A stretch of 64,000 bases of DNA from an uncultured Lachnospiraceae bacterium (GCA_947591245.1 CANQCY010000005.1:21052-85051); one strand, 5' to 3'; positions 44,355 through 53,769 are shown, counted from the first letter of the stretch. Program-made: numbers and translations. Notes: generated by a model not told the origin, from the letters alone.

Positions 44355-45341
44355 CTATTGTTTTAACGCCAGAAACATAAGTTCCATGGCAACCTCGAAA
44401 TTGACATTAGCTCTAAGGCGAAGCTTCGCCTTATCAAACGCCAATAAAATCTCCTCTATTTTCTCATAATCCCTCTGGTTTGCTTCGGATGAAATCGCGC
44501 TGTATTCACTCTGGAACGTCAGATGATTTAAATTTTTCGTGGCCTTAAACAAAAGCACGTCCCGGTACCAGAGCGCCATGAGATCAATATAATCCTTTAC
44601 ATTGTCCTTGTCCTCGCCGATTTCTTTTATAATGTCAAGCATCTCGGACACATCCATAGTATGCACGTTCTTTAATATCTTTAATACCTTATCCTTTTTC
44701 TCCTCAAAATCTTCCGATTCAATGTAACGGATCGCCTTTCCGAGATTTCCCTGCGCAAAAAGCGCGCTCATCCTCGCCCGGTAGTCCGCCACATTATAAT
44801 TGTCAATCAAATACTTCTCAACCGCCGCAGTCGAGAGCGGGCGAAACTCCATTCTCAGACACCGCGACTGTATCGTCGGGAGAAGCGCATCAATATTGCT
44901 CGTAAGCAAAATAATAATTCCGTATTCCGGCGGCTCTTCAATCGTCTTGAGAAGCGCATTCTGCGCCGCCTCCGGCATCCGCTCCGCCTCCGGCACAATA
45001 TATATTTTGTAAGGGCTGGAGAACGGTTTGATTGCGATAGAGTCGTTTATTTTCTCGCGAATGTCATCCACGCCGATACTGGACAGCTCCCTGTTTACGA
45101 ACACCACATCCGGCTGGTTCCCGGACATAAGCTGCTTACAGGAAGCGCATTTTCCACACGGGCGGTCAAATTCATCAGACATACACTGCAGGCCCGCTGC
45201 AAACGTCTTCGCCATTGTCTCTTTGCCGCAACCCACTTCGCCATGAAAAATATACGCATGAAACGGCATGTCCCCCCGAATCGCCATCTGCATATGTTCT
45301 TTGATATCCTCATGTCCCATAATTTCTGAAAACAAAAACAT
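44355..45341 (-). CDS. holB: DNA polymerase III delta-prime subunit
   Basis: Part of the clamp loader. 328 residues: AAA+ fold with G-E-V-G-C-G-K-E near 35, the four-Cys zinc module (C-M-S-D..C-G-K-C..C) at ~53-66, and a sensor 1 region in L-L-K-T-I-E-E-P-P near 115. I start at M-F-L-F-S-E behind GGGAGG; an earlier in-frame start has no RBS. Lies between yaaR and ricT as in Bacillus. Confidence 0.93.
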   Translation of the reverse strand: MFLFSEIMGHEDIKEHMQMAIRGDMPFHAYIFHGEVGCGKETMAKTFAAGLQCMSDEFDRPCGKCASCKQLMSGNQPDVVFVNRELSSIGVDDIREKINDSIAIKPFSSPYKIYIVPEAERMPEAAQNALLKTIEEPPEYGIIILLTSNIDALLPTIQSRCLRMEFRPLSTAAVEKYLIDNYNVADYRARMSALFAQGNLGKAIRYIESEDFEEKKDKVLKILKNVHTMDVSEMLDIIKEIGEDKDNVKDYIDLMALWYRDVLLFKATKNLNHLTFQSEYSAISSEANQRDYEKIEEILLAFDKAKLRLRANVNFEVAMELMFLALKQ

Positions 45342-45374
45342 AATACCGCCTCCCTTCAAATCCCAGCCGGCATA

Positions 45375-45815
45375 TCAGGTCAGTATATCCAGCAAAAGCC
45401 CCCGGATTTCATCAATTTTCCCCAATATTGCCAAATGATCTTTCTCCTCCCGTACCAGTTCCTGAGCCAGCTCATCCAAAGCTTCGTTCACCCGTTTAAT
45501 CATACCATATACCCTGTGCCTTCCCCTGCGATCCAGAAAATTCTCCCGGCTGAATTTATGGGAACGGCTTGCAACTTCATTCATAAACTCCTGTATAAGC
45601 TTTCGGTAATGCTTCATGTCCCGCACGTCCATGTGCTTGCTCAGCTTTTTCCCCTGCATCGTAATATCTTCCATCATCACGGAAAGCCTCGCCTGCAGCC
45701 CTTCTTCTTCCAGCGAGCTCATAAGCGTAAATTTAAAATCAGCGTCTGCCTCCTGCGCCTGTCTGACCGGCGCCGCCGTCTGCGTCTGCTGAACCGAATC
45801 AACTTTGATCTCCAC
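45375..45815 (-). CDS. YaaR-family protein (DUF327)
   Basis: 146 residues, helical, with the family's [11 protein letters not shown] near 70 and a C-terminal I-R-G-L-L-L-D-I-L. Function unknown; a fixed neighbour of holB in Firmicutes. 33 bp upstream of holB. Confidence 0.88.
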   Translation of the reverse strand: MEIKVDSVQQTQTAAPVRQAQEADADFKFTLMSSLEEEGLQARLSVMMEDITMQGKKLSKHMDVRDMKHYRKLIQEFMNEVASRSHKFSRENFLDRRGRHRVYGMIKRVNEALDELAQELVREEKDHLAILGKIDEIRGLLLDILT

Positions 45816-45860
45816 TGCCGCATCACCTCCGCTTCTTTCATTATACCATCTTTCTTCTAT

Positions 45861-46460
45861 TTAATCCAGTGCAACATGAGAACCTCTTTCGATAAGTTTT
45901 TCAATACTCGCCACCGCCGCATCAAAATCATCGTTTACAATCCGTCTTTCAATCCCCGCCATTTGAAGCTTTTGTTCTGAAAAGTCCTCTTCATCGGCCA
46001 GAAACCGCCGGCAAAGCTCCTGCACGCACGGTTTTTTCTGTCTGCGCTCCCTCTCGACGGCCCGATCCAGCCGTTCTAAATCCTCCACCTCGATATACAC
46101 CGGCACGACACATTCTATACCGAACGCGCACTGAAGCTTTTTATACCCTTCCAGTGTAGAAATCAGGATATAATCCCCCTTTGAGAGATCGATCTGCCCG
46201 TCGTCCGCCGTAAAATAAAACCACGGCCCGAATACGGTATCGTACTCCCGGCACTCTATGATTTTCCCCTGCTCCCTCATGCTGTACATTTCCTCACGGC
46301 TTACGAAATAATATTCCTTGCCAAAGGTCTCCCTCTCCCTGATCGGACGGGTCGTATAGGTTATAATTCTGTGCAGTTCCGGATGCCTTTCCACAATTTC
46401 ATTGTACAAAGAATCCTTTCCCGTCGCACTCTTCCCCATGATCACGAATAATCTCCCCAT
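45861..46460 (-). CDS. Guanylate kinase-like protein
   Basis: 199 residues. The P-loop is G-K-S-A-T-G-K-D near 9-16, where canonical Gmk has G-P-S-G-x-G-K. The GMP-binding segment T-T-R-P-I-R-E-R-E is near 37, followed by Y-Y-F-V-S. It could phosphorylate GMP, but several expected residues differ, and most genomes also carry a canonical gmk elsewhere, so it may be a second, specialised kinase. It stands where Bacillus has thymidylate kinase (tmk) and yaaQ. I start at the ATG of M-G-R-L-F; the first ATG touches the AAGGAGG. Confidence 0.8.
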   Translation of the reverse strand: MGRLFVIMGKSATGKDSLYNEIVERHPELHRIITYTTRPIRERETFGKEYYFVSREEMYSMREQGKIIECREYDTVFGPWFYFTADDGQIDLSKGDYILISTLEGYKKLQCAFGIECVVPVYIEVEDLERLDRAVERERRQKKPCVQELCRRFLADEEDFSEQKLQMAGIERRIVNDDFDAAVASIEKLIERGSHVALD

Positions 46461-46516
46461 AATAATCTCCATCCTCCTTAAAGCAAAAGCCGCTCCTGAC
46501 AGTATTATATATCAAT

Positions 46517-47947
46517 TCACAAACTTTTGCAATCAATAACCACGGCGGCCATCCCATCCCGAATGCCCCGCACCTCATACCCTTTTTGCAGGCTCTCTTT
46601 CAGCAGGCGGATAATTTCCGGCGTATATGCCTCCCCCTGAACAAGAAGCGGGATTCCCGGCGGATAAAAATAAATGTCTTCCGCTGCGGCGCGCCCTTTT
46701 GCACAGTCCAGCGAAACCAGCTCGCTGCGGCGGTCTGCCGCCTCATAGCTGTACATCGCCCGCTCCGGCATCGCCGCCTTGCTTAAAATGAATTTATCCC
46801 CGAAATCCTCTGCGCCATCATCCGTTTCTCCCAATCCGGCATCGATCTCCTTTAATGCCTCTGCCAGACGGCGGAAATTTTCACTCCCGTCACACACGCT
46901 TGTCATCGCGATACAATAATTCCCACAGCTCATTTCCGTCTCAATCCGGTACTCCCTCCGCAATTTCTCCGCCAGCCCTCCGCCGGATATTTTTGTGCGG
47001 CGGGCGGCAATGACAAGCTTTGACGGCTCCTTCTGCGAAGAGTCAAATAAGTATAAATGTTTCAGCTGCTTCATCTCATCATAAAACATACGCAGATTTT
47101 CAACATATGCCGCAAACGCCTCCTCACCCTGCTGCTCCAAAAAAGCAAAACAGCGGTCGATTCCTGACATAAGGACATACGACGGGCTGCTCGACTGGAA
47201 TGTCCTCAGGCACCACTCCAGCTTATCCTTCGATACCCTGGCGAAGCGGGCATGAAGCACGCCTGTCTGCGTCAGGGCGGGCAGCGTCTTATGAAGACTC
47301 TCAACGACAAGATCCGCCCCCTCCGACAACGCCGTTTCGGGAAACGACGAATGCCAGTTAAAATGCGCCCCATGCGCCTCATCCACGATCAACGGCACGC
47401 CATACCGCGCCGTCGCCTCTGCAATCCCTCGAATATGCGACACCACCCCCTCGTAAGTGGGAGAGACAATAAGGACGCAGGAAGCATCCGGATGCGCCCG
47501 CAGCGCCTCTTCCACCGCTTCTTCTTTCACGATGCCGGCGATGCCCAGATGTTCCATGTCGCCGCCTTCCGCGTCAGGATAAACATATACCGGGCGGAGC
47601 TCCAGCAAGCGTACTGCGCGATACACGGATGCATGGCAGTTACGCGCCATAATAATGGCGCTCCCGTGACGGCAGCAGGCGGCTATCGCCGCCAAAATCC
47701 CTCCGGTACTCCCGTTCACAAGAAGATACGACTGGTCGGAGCGGTACAATGCTGTCGCTTTATCCATCAGCCGGCGAATCGCTCCCTTAGGACGGTGCAG
47801 GTCATCCATCCCCTCAACCTCCGTCACATCGATCCTATAAGGATTTTCCATCTCAAATGCCGGATTTCGTTTATGTCCGGGCATATGCATCGGCAAAATA
47901 CCTTCCCGGCTGTACTCTGTCAGTTTTTCATATAATCCATAGTCCAC
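46517..47947 (-). CDS. Orn/Lys/Arg decarboxylase (YaaO/SpeA-like)
   Basis: PLP enzyme of ~476 residues, lacking the N-terminal wing domain of long enterobacterial forms. Motifs include H-M-P-G-H-K near 20, N-G-S-T-G-G near 78, D-E-A-H-G-A-H near 185, and the PLP Lys in E-S-L-H-K-T near 215. It probably decarboxylates lysine, arginine or ornithine to a polyamine precursor. The frame begins at 48016, but a sigma-A promoter sits inside that part and AAGGAG stands nine bases before a GTG at 47947, so the short form is right. The same gene heads this block in Bacillus. Confidence 0.92.
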   Translation of the reverse strand: MDYGLYEKLTEYSREGILPMHMPGHKRNPAFEMENPYRIDVTEVEGMDDLHRPKGAIRRLMDKATALYRSDQSYLLVNGSTGGILAAIAACCRHGSAIIMARNCHASVYRAVRLLELRPVYVYPDAEGGDMEHLGIAGIVKEEAVEEALRAHPDASCVLIVSPTYEGVVSHIRGIAEATARYGVPLIVDEAHGAHFNWHSSFPETALSEGADLVVESLHKTLPALTQTGVLHARFARVSKDKLEWCLRTFQSSSPSYVLMSGIDRCFAFLEQQGEEAFAAYVENLRMFYDEMKQLKHLYLFDSSQKEPSKLVIAARRTKISGGGLAEKLRREYRIETEMSCGNYCIAMTSVCDGSENFRRLAEALKEIDAGLGETDDGAEDFGDKFILSKAAMPERAMYSYEAADRRSELVSLDCAKGRAAAEDIYFYPPGIPLLVQGEAYTPEIIRLLKESLQKGYEVRGIRDGMAAVVIDCKSL

Positions 47948-47981
47948 TGGCTGCGTCTCCTTACAAAAATATCCTGGCTTT

Positions 47982-48010
47982 AGTATACTAACTTTTATCT
48001 TGTTTTTCAA
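47982..48010 (-). promoter_or_regulatory. Sigma-A promoter for the decarboxylase operon
   Basis: On the minus strand TTGAAA (48005-48010) and TATACT (47982-47987) are spaced 17 bases. Position within the longest open frame decides for the GTG start at 47947. Confidence 0.75.
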
Positions 48011-48073
48011 CCTCAAGTCATGTAAAATAAATGAATAGAATGAATATCATCCTACGAAAGGAATCAAAAGACA

Positions 48074-48913
48074 ATGAACGCTTTTTTAACGGCAACCCGG
48101 TTTTCAAATGAGTCGGTGGCGTCCATGCTAATCGTGGCCCTCGCATGCACGGCTGTACCATTTATCTTTTTGGGGTACTATAAATCCAAAAAAAGGGTGA
48201 AAATTTCTTCTTTTTTCATTGGCATGGCAATTTATTTTCTCTTTGCCCTGATCGGCGAAGGGCTGTTAAACATCATTATTTTTCGCGGGCTCTCCGCATC
48301 AGTTTTTTTTAACCCCGCGGATCATCCGGTTTATTATGCGCTTTACGGCGCTGGCGTCGCTGGCGTTTTTGAGGAAACCGGCAAATATATGGGACTGAAA
48401 AAATGGATGGGCTCCCGCCCCGGCAAGGAGAATGCCTTCCTTTTCGGCGTAGGACACGGAAGTTTCGAGATGATCGCCTACGGAAGCTCTCTCTTTATGG
48501 GAAATATCATAATTGCCTTGATGGTAAATTCGTTCGGCATCGACGGCTATTTTGAAAAGCTCGGCATAACAGGCGAAAATGTCGAACGGCAAAAAGAAAT
48601 GATCCGTCAGCTGATGGCAATTCCTCCGTTTGAAAACGCCGCTGCCGGAATCGAACGCATGCTTGCCCTCATTTTCCAGACGTCCCTGACGATCTTCGTA
48701 TTTTTCTCGCTAAACCATGAAAAATTGAAATACCTGTTCCCGATCGCTATCGTCCTGCACATCATCGGCTATCTGCCGACATATCTGACGCAGGCCGGCG
48801 TACTCCGACAGACGCTTATTTCCCTGATCCTGAGCGGTACCGTCGTCGTATTCGCCTCTTTTTATGCACGCCGCATGTTCCACGCAGCAGCGGGATGGAA
48901 AGAAATATCATGA
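48074..48913 (+). CDS. YhfC-family intramembrane glutamic protease
   Basis: 279 residues with about eight membrane helices. The F-E-E-T-G-K-Y motif near 98 (E-E-x-x-x) and the second motif F-G-V-G-H-G-S-F-E near 134 are the two catalytic-site segments of the YhfC/CPBP-like clan. Substrate unknown; relatives process membrane peptides or act in bacteriocin immunity. GAAAGGA precedes the ATG. Its stop overlaps the helicase start (ATGA). Confidence 0.88.
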   Translation: MNAFLTATRFSNESVASMLIVALACTAVPFIFLGYYKSKKRVKISSFFIGMAIYFLFALIGEGLLNIIIFRGLSASVFFNPADHPVYYALYGAGVAGVFEETGKYMGLKKWMGSRPGKENAFLFGVGHGSFEMIAYGSSLFMGNIIIALMVNSFGIDGYFEKLGITGENVERQKEMIRQLMAIPPFENAAAGIERMLALIFQTSLTIFVFFSLNHEKLKYLFPIAIVLHIIGYLPTYLTQAGVLRQTLISLILSGTVVVFASFYARRMFHAAAGWKEIS

Positions 48914-51339
48914 ATAGTGAAACGATTAAAATTTCCGTAAGGAACCTTGTAGAATTTATTTTCCGGGAAGGCGACATCAATTCTTCGGGGTTCGGCGTCA
49001 AAAACACCGAGGCGATGGCGCTGGGCAGCAAAATACACAGAAAAATACAGAAACGCATGGGCATCGGCTACGAATCAGAGGTACCCTTATTTACGTGCGC
49101 GACGCTGCAGAGCCGGGATACGAAAGAATCCTTTGAATTGAAAGTCGAAGGGAGGGCGGACGGCATCTTCCGCGATGGTTCTGAAATCACAGTAGATGAG
49201 ATCAAAGGCGTATTCATGGATATCCGCCAGCTCAGCGAGCCGGTTATGGTCCACAAAGCACAGGCGATGTGCTATGCCTATATGATCTGCGAAAAGGAAA
49301 ATCCCGCCTTTATATCCGTACAGGTCACTTACTGCCACCTCGAAACCGAGGAGCAGCGTTTGTTTAAGGAGACATTCACCAGTCTTGAAATCCGCCAGTG
49401 GTTTAACGGCCTGATCGCACGGTACGAGCCGTGGGCGGTTTATGAGTTTGACTGGAAACGCCGGCGAAACGCATCCATACGCAATCTCGAATTCCCATTC
49501 CCTTACAGGGATGGACAGCGGGAGCTAGCCGCCTGCGTCTATAAAACGATCGAGCGGAAGAAAAAAATATTCATTCAGGCGCCGACTGGGGTGGGAAAAA
49601 CCATTTCTACCGTCTTTCCGAGCATAAAGGCGATCGGGGAAGGACTCTCCGACCGCATCTTTTACCTGACGGCCAAAACGATTACCCGGACTGTAGCGCA
49701 AGAATGCTTCCAGCTTCTATCTGAACAAAATCTCGATTTTAAATTCCTCACAATTACGGCAAAGGACAAACTCTGCTTTCTCGACGGAAAACCGGAATGC
49801 AATCCCGTTTCCTGCCCTTACGCAAAGGGGCATTACGACCGGGTAAACGACAGCGTCTACGATATGCTGACGCACGAAACAGACATGAGCCGCAGCGCCA
49901 TCCTCTCCTATGCGGAGAAGCATCAGGTATGCCCGTTTGAGATGTCCCTTGACGCTGCGCTGTTTGCCGACAGCATCATATGCGACTATAACTATGCCTT
50001 TGACCCGAATGTACGCCTGCGCCGTTTCTTTTCTGAGGGCAAAAAAGAATCCTTCATCTTTTTGATTGATGAAGCCCACAACCTCGTAGAGCGCGCCCGC
50101 GAGATGTTCAGCGCCTCTCTGATCAAAGAGGATTTCCTGAATGTAAAAAGAATATTAAAAGCAGAATCAAAGCAGCCCTTTCCGCCTGAAATCAAATATG
50201 TTTTCAAAATATTTATCGCCGCCCTTGATAAATGCAACCAAACGATGCTTGAATGGAAACGCCAATGCGATGAATTTGAAGTGCTCGCCGATATCTCTTT
50301 ATTCAGCTTCGAGCTGATGCGCGTCATAAACAGCTTTGAGCTGTTTGCAAAAGAAGTGCGGGATCTGCCGGAGCGCGAGACGGTTCTGAACCTCTTTTTT
50401 GACGTGCGCCATTTTCTGAATATGTACGACCTGCTCGACGACACCTACCGCATTGTGGCCGATTATGAATCCGGAAAAAATTTCAGAATCAAATTACAAT
50501 GCATGGATCCCTCGTCCAGGCTTGAGGAAACTCTTTCCTATGCGCGGGGAACCGCTTTTTTCTCCGCAACGCTCCTGCCCGTCCGATACTACCGCAAACA
50601 GCTGTCCACGAGCGCGGACGACTACGCCGTTTATGCAAAATCATCGTTTCAGGCGAGCCAGCGCAAGATCATTATCGCCAACGACGTGACGAGCAAATAC
50701 ACGCGGAGGGGCGACAGCGAATATCAAAAAATCGCCTCTTATATCGAGGAATTTATTGCTGCCAAGGCGGGGAATTACATGGTATTTTTTCCCTCGTACG
50801 CGTTTCTTGAAAATGTATACAAGCATATAGACATACCGGAACCGACGAGGATTCTCATACAGAACCCCTCCATGACAGAGTCGGAAAAAGAGGAATTTCT
50901 GGCGGCATTTGACGCCTCAAACTCCTGTACGCTCGTTGGCTTCTGCGTCATGGGCGGCATTTTCGGAGAAGGGATCGATTTAAAAGAAGACCGCCTGATC
51001 GGTACGGCGATCGTCGGCACCGGACTGCCGCAGGTCTGTAATGAACGAGAACTATTTAAACAATATTACGACGCCGTAAACGGAAACGGATTTGATTATG
51101 CCTATTTGTATCCGGGCATCAATAAAGTATTTCAGGCGGGCGGAAGGGTTATCCGGACAAGCCGTGACAAAGGCGTTATTCTGCTTCTTGATGAACGCTT
51201 CACAGGGCGCAGCTACCTTGACCTCTTTCCGAGGGAATGGTTTCCATACGAAATAACAAATAAAAAAGGAATGAAAGAAATCCTTCACTCCTTCTGGAAA
51301 GACGGCGACACATCAATTGAGGCGGATTCCATTCGATAA
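48910..51339 (+). CDS. PD-(D/E)XK nuclease / XPD-like helicase fusion
   Basis: About 809 residues. An N-terminal ~170-residue PD-(D/E)XK nuclease fold shows H-x-K near 40 and G-R-A-D-G followed by V-D-E-I-K-G near 85-100, much like Cas4/AddB nucleases. The superfamily 2 helicase follows with Walker A A-P-T-G-V-G-K-T near 225, four cysteines between ~290 and 350 (C-F-L.. C..C-P-Y.. C-P-F) for an iron-sulphur cluster as in XPD/DinG, and D-E-A-H near 385. It would unwind and cut damaged or branched DNA. The same fusion is common in Lachnospiraceae, so I treat it as core repair and not defence. Its 3' end overlaps the convergent cvfB gene by 27 bp. Confidence 0.88.
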   Translation: MNSETIKISVRNLVEFIFREGDINSSGFGVKNTEAMALGSKIHRKIQKRMGIGYESEVPLFTCATLQSRDTKESFELKVEGRADGIFRDGSEITVDEIKGVFMDIRQLSEPVMVHKAQAMCYAYMICEKENPAFISVQVTYCHLETEEQRLFKETFTSLEIRQWFNGLIARYEPWAVYEFDWKRRRNASIRNLEFPFPYRDGQRELAACVYKTIERKKKIFIQAPTGVGKTISTVFPSIKAIGEGLSDRIFYLTAKTITRTVAQECFQLLSEQNLDFKFLTITAKDKLCFLDGKPECNPVSCPYAKGHYDRVNDSVYDMLTHETDMSRSAILSYAEKHQVCPFEMSLDAALFADSIICDYNYAFDPNVRLRRFFSEGKKESFIFLIDEAHNLVERAREMFSASLIKEDFLNVKRILKAESKQPFPPEIKYVFKIFIAALDKCNQTMLEWKRQCDEFEVLADISLFSFELMRVINSFELFAKEVRDLPERETVLNLFFDVRHFLNMYDLLDDTYRIVADYESGKNFRIKLQCMDPSSRLEETLSYARGTAFFSATLLPVRYYRKQLSTSADDYAVYAKSSFQASQRKIIIANDVTSKYTRRGDSEYQKIASYIEEFIAAKAGNYMVFFPSYAFLENVYKHIDIPEPTRILIQNPSMTESEKEEFLAAFDASNSCTLVGFCVMGGIFGEGIDLKEDRLIGTAIVGTGLPQVCNERELFKQYYDAVNGNGFDYAYLYPGINKVFQAGGRVIRTSRDKGVILLLDERFTGRSYLDLFPREWFPYEITNKKGMKEILHSFWKDGDTSIEADSIR

Positions 51340-52158
51340 AATCTGTATTTTACCCTCTTTCATCAGCCTGCCGATCGCCCTTTTAAAGGCATTCTTGCTC
51401 ATGCTGAATTCCCGCTTGATGATTTCCGGAGATGTTTTGTCGTGAAATGGAAGAAAACCATCCGACGCCTTCAGCTTTTCCATCACCCGTTCCGCATCCA
51501 CGCCCATCTGTATCGGAAGTTTTTCCTGAAGGCTCAGCGTCAGCTTTCCATCCTCCCTGATCTCTTTAATGCGGGCATGAACCTTGTCCCCCGCGCACAG
51601 ATTGCGGTTCATCTCGTTGTGGGGAATGAGTGCGGAATATCGATCGTCCACGGCTACAAACGCGCCATAAGAATCCAAAATCTCGTATACTTCTCCATCC
51701 ACGCGATCGCCTTCCGCAAAACTGCCGCCCGCAGACAAATAGTCATATATGCGCATCGTTGCGCAAAGACGGCACGATTTATCAATATACAACGCCACAA
51801 GAGGCTTTTCTCCCTTTTTTACGCGATAGGTCTGTTCTTTAAACGGCAGAAGCAGATCTTTGGCCAGCCCCCAGTCCAAAAACGCTCCGATCTGCGTCAC
51901 ATCCGTCACTGTCAGCCGCGCCACCTGCCCCAGCTGAATATAGGGAACTGACGCGGTAGCAATCAGGCGGTCTTCAGAATCCCGGTAAAGGAATACCGAT
52001 AAAATATCCCCCTTCACAACATCCTTCGGCACCTGGTTATTCGGCAAAAGCACATTCAGCTCCGGATATTCATAGGAGCTAAGATATACTCCGTTTTTTG
52101 TCCGCTTAATCACATACAGCCGCATTGTACGGCCGAGTACGTTTTTTTCTAAATTCAT
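51313..52158 (-). CDS. S1-domain RNA-binding protein, CvfB-like
   Basis: 281 residues: two to three S1-like OB domains (~1-60, ~70-135, ~148-215) and a C-terminal winged helix with F-S-M-S-K-N-A-F-K-R-A-I-G-R-L near 255, the layout of CvfB/YitL. It binds RNA; a virulence-regulator role in Staphylococcus is known, but the mechanism is unclear. GGAGAGCAGT precedes the ATG. It ends the DUF4250-GNAT-thioesterase-cvfB unit. Confidence 0.9.
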   Translation of the reverse strand: MNLEKNVLGRTMRLYVIKRTKNGVYLSSYEYPELNVLLPNNQVPKDVVKGDILSVFLYRDSEDRLIATASVPYIQLGQVARLTVTDVTQIGAFLDWGLAKDLLLPFKEQTYRVKKGEKPLVALYIDKSCRLCATMRIYDYLSAGGSFAEGDRVDGEVYEILDSYGAFVAVDDRYSALIPHNEMNRNLCAGDKVHARIKEIREDGKLTLSLQEKLPIQMGVDAERVMEKLKASDGFLPFHDKTSPEIIKREFSMSKNAFKRAIGRLMKEGKIQILSNGIRLN

Positions 52159-52170
52159 ACTGCTCTCCAA

Positions 52171-52878
52171 TCATTCTCCCTGAAAACATACAATTGCATA
52201 CGGCGATTTTTCTTCATCCGCCAAAATCACATAAAACCCATCCTCTTCCTGTTTCGTATTCACACAGATCGCATCTCCCATTTTCGCCGCCAGCCGGTAT
52301 TCAGCCCGAAGCTCGTCCACGCGGAACCCTGTCGGAAGAAAATTGGCGGCAATCCTGATATATTCGCCATTATTCATGTGTTCATTTGTATCCAAGTGGT
52401 TTTCACAGACCCGCACCGTACCGCGGTAATCCATACTGTCAGGGCAGCGGACTTTCCTTGACGCGTACTCCATCGGATACGGTTCGCCCATTCCATATGG
52501 TTCGATTTCCTCCGCCGTCGGCCGAATCGGTTTCCCCGTTTTCTGGTCGAAATAAAACCATTTGGAGTCCGCATAGACAAGCGTCTCGCCCTCTGCACTC
52601 TCCATCACGAAATTCCTCATTCCGAATATGCCTTTGAATTTGTACGGCCATGTCCTGACTACAAATTCTTCTCCCATAGACGGACGCCTCTTAAATACAA
52701 TGTGCCATGAATTTACAAGCCATGCGCGGGCGTTTTTTTTCAAATCCATACACGAAAGCCCCGCCTCTTCACTGTGGAACAGGCTGCAGTCCTGCAGCGC
52801 ATTTACAATCGCATATACTTTCAGTTTCCCATCCGTATCTACTCTGCTGTAAGAAACTCGGTCTTTACACTGGTACAA
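52171..52878 (-). CDS. Acyl-ACP thioesterase
   Basis: Releases fatty acids from acyl carrier protein. ~235 residues, two tandem hot-dog domains. Active-site marks are the first-domain Y-A-I-V-N-A-L-Q-D-C-S near 25 and the second-domain D-x-N-x-H-M-N-N-G-E-Y near 170, with the Asn-His of the Asn-His-Cys/Glu triad. I start at the TTG of L-Y-Q-C-K-D: GGAG is eight bases upstream and family members begin there; the longer frame runs into the GNAT gene. 12 bp upstream of cvfB. Confidence 0.88.
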   Translation of the reverse strand: MYQCKDRVSYSRVDTDGKLKVYAIVNALQDCSLFHSEEAGLSCMDLKKNARAWLVNSWHIVFKRRPSMGEEFVVRTWPYKFKGIFGMRNFVMESAEGETLVYADSKWFYFDQKTGKPIRPTAEEIEPYGMGEPYPMEYASRKVRCPDSMDYRGTVRVCENHLDTNEHMNNGEYIRIAANFLPTGFRVDELRAEYRLAAKMGDAICVNTKQEEDGFYVILADEEKSPYAIVCFQGE

Positions 52879-52913
52879 ACGCCTCATCTCCTTTACTGCC
52901 CAACGATTCTTTT

Positions 52914-53360
52914 TCACCCTATCCCATCGCTCTCTCCGCTGATCCATTTTGACATGCCGGAACCATGATTGCCAAACGGTCTTTTATGAAATCCCAGCTT
53001 CTCATAAAAATTCTCTTTATTCATAGCAGACATGAGATTGACCATTATCGTCTCCCCCTCGTCCACCTGATTTTCCAGCCATTCCAGAACATTTTCCAAT
53101 ATTTTTCTGCCAATGCCTTGAGACTGATAATCCGGATGCACGATTACATCGCAGATAAAATACACATAGCCCCCGTCTCCGACCACCCTTGCCATTCCGA
53201 CCGGGCGTTCTTCATCAAAGGCTATAATTTTATACAGGGAATTCATAAGCGCGCACGACGCTCGTTCCGGCGCAATACGGATAAAGTCCACGCTTCCCCG
53301 CAGATCGTTATACTCGCGCACCGATATCTCATGTTGAAACGTAATATCTGCTAATCTCAT
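52914..53360 (-). CDS. GNAT-family N-acetyltransferase
   Basis: 148 residues with the acetyl-CoA loop V-H-P-D-Y-Q-S-Q-G-I-G near 73-83 and the closing N-F-Y-E-K-L-G-F-x-x-R-P. The substrate is unknown. No clear RBS; the gene starts 5 bp after the DUF4250 stop, so translation may be coupled. Confidence 0.9.
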   Translation of the reverse strand: MRLADITFQHEISVREYNDLRGSVDFIRIAPERASCALMNSLYKIIAFDEERPVGMARVVGDGGYVYFICDVIVHPDYQSQGIGRKILENVLEWLENQVDEGETIMVNLMSAMNKENFYEKLGFHKRPFGNHGSGMSKWISGESDGIG

Positions 53361-53365
53361 TTGTT

Positions 53366-53542
53366 TTATATGAACTGATTCGTCACCTCATCATAATGAT
53401 AATCAAGACTGCCAAGATTGTCGCAAAGCTCCTTCTGGTCGATGTCATTTGACCGGCAAAACTCTTCTAACGTCGCGTACTGGTCACGCAGCTGCGTATT
53501 CGTATAACTAAGCAATATAATGGGGTCGCCCGGCATGCTCAT
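53366..53542 (-). CDS. DUF4250 protein
   Basis: 58 residues: M-S-M-P-x-D-P-I-I-L-L-S-Y-x-N-T-x-L-R-D near the start, C-R-S-N-D-I-D in the middle, and D-Y-H-Y-D near the end match the short DUF4250 family of clostridia and Bacteroides. GAGG is five bases before the chosen ATG; the open frame extends upstream into the repeat-bearing leader. First gene of its operon. Function unknown. Confidence 0.85.
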   Translation of the reverse strand: MSMPGDPIILLSYTNTQLRDQYATLEEFCRSNDIDQKELCDNLGSLDYHYDEVTNQFI

Positions 53543-53581
53543 ATTTACCTCATTTCTGCGCTGCCTTAAACGGCTCTTTTT

Positions 53582-53617
53582 ACGCAAGCTTGCGTCGCAG
53601 CGCAGACGCAAACTTGC
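53582..53617. repeat. Palindrome and near-copy in operon leader
   Basis: ACGCAAGCTTGCGT (53582-53595) is a perfect palindrome, and ACGCAAACTTGC (53606-53617) repeats its first 12 bases with one change, 24 bp apart (about two helical turns). Both lie in the leader between promoter and DUF4250. Confidence 0.5.
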
Positions 53618-53667
53618 AACACAAACAAAATTTATGTTGTAAAAATTTATTTTTCTTACGTATCACT

Positions 53668-53696
53668 ATTTTAAATGGTGAGATGACTTTTGTCAA
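53668..53696 (-). promoter_or_regulatory. Sigma-A promoter for DUF4250-GNAT-thioesterase-cvfB
   Basis: On the minus strand TTGACA (53691-53696) and TAAAAT (53668-53673) with a 17-base spacer, giving a leader of about 120 bases. Confidence 0.75.
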
Positions 53697-53769
53697 CCGC
53701 TTCCGTTCATTTTGCACTCCAGCGCCTGAGCAGCCGGATCAGCGATTAATATCTACCGCATAATGCCAT

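Noticed and set aside
48910..51339. Nuclease-helicase as a phage-defence gene
   Set aside because: I know near-identical architectures as common core genes in Lachnospiraceae and no other defence gene is close.
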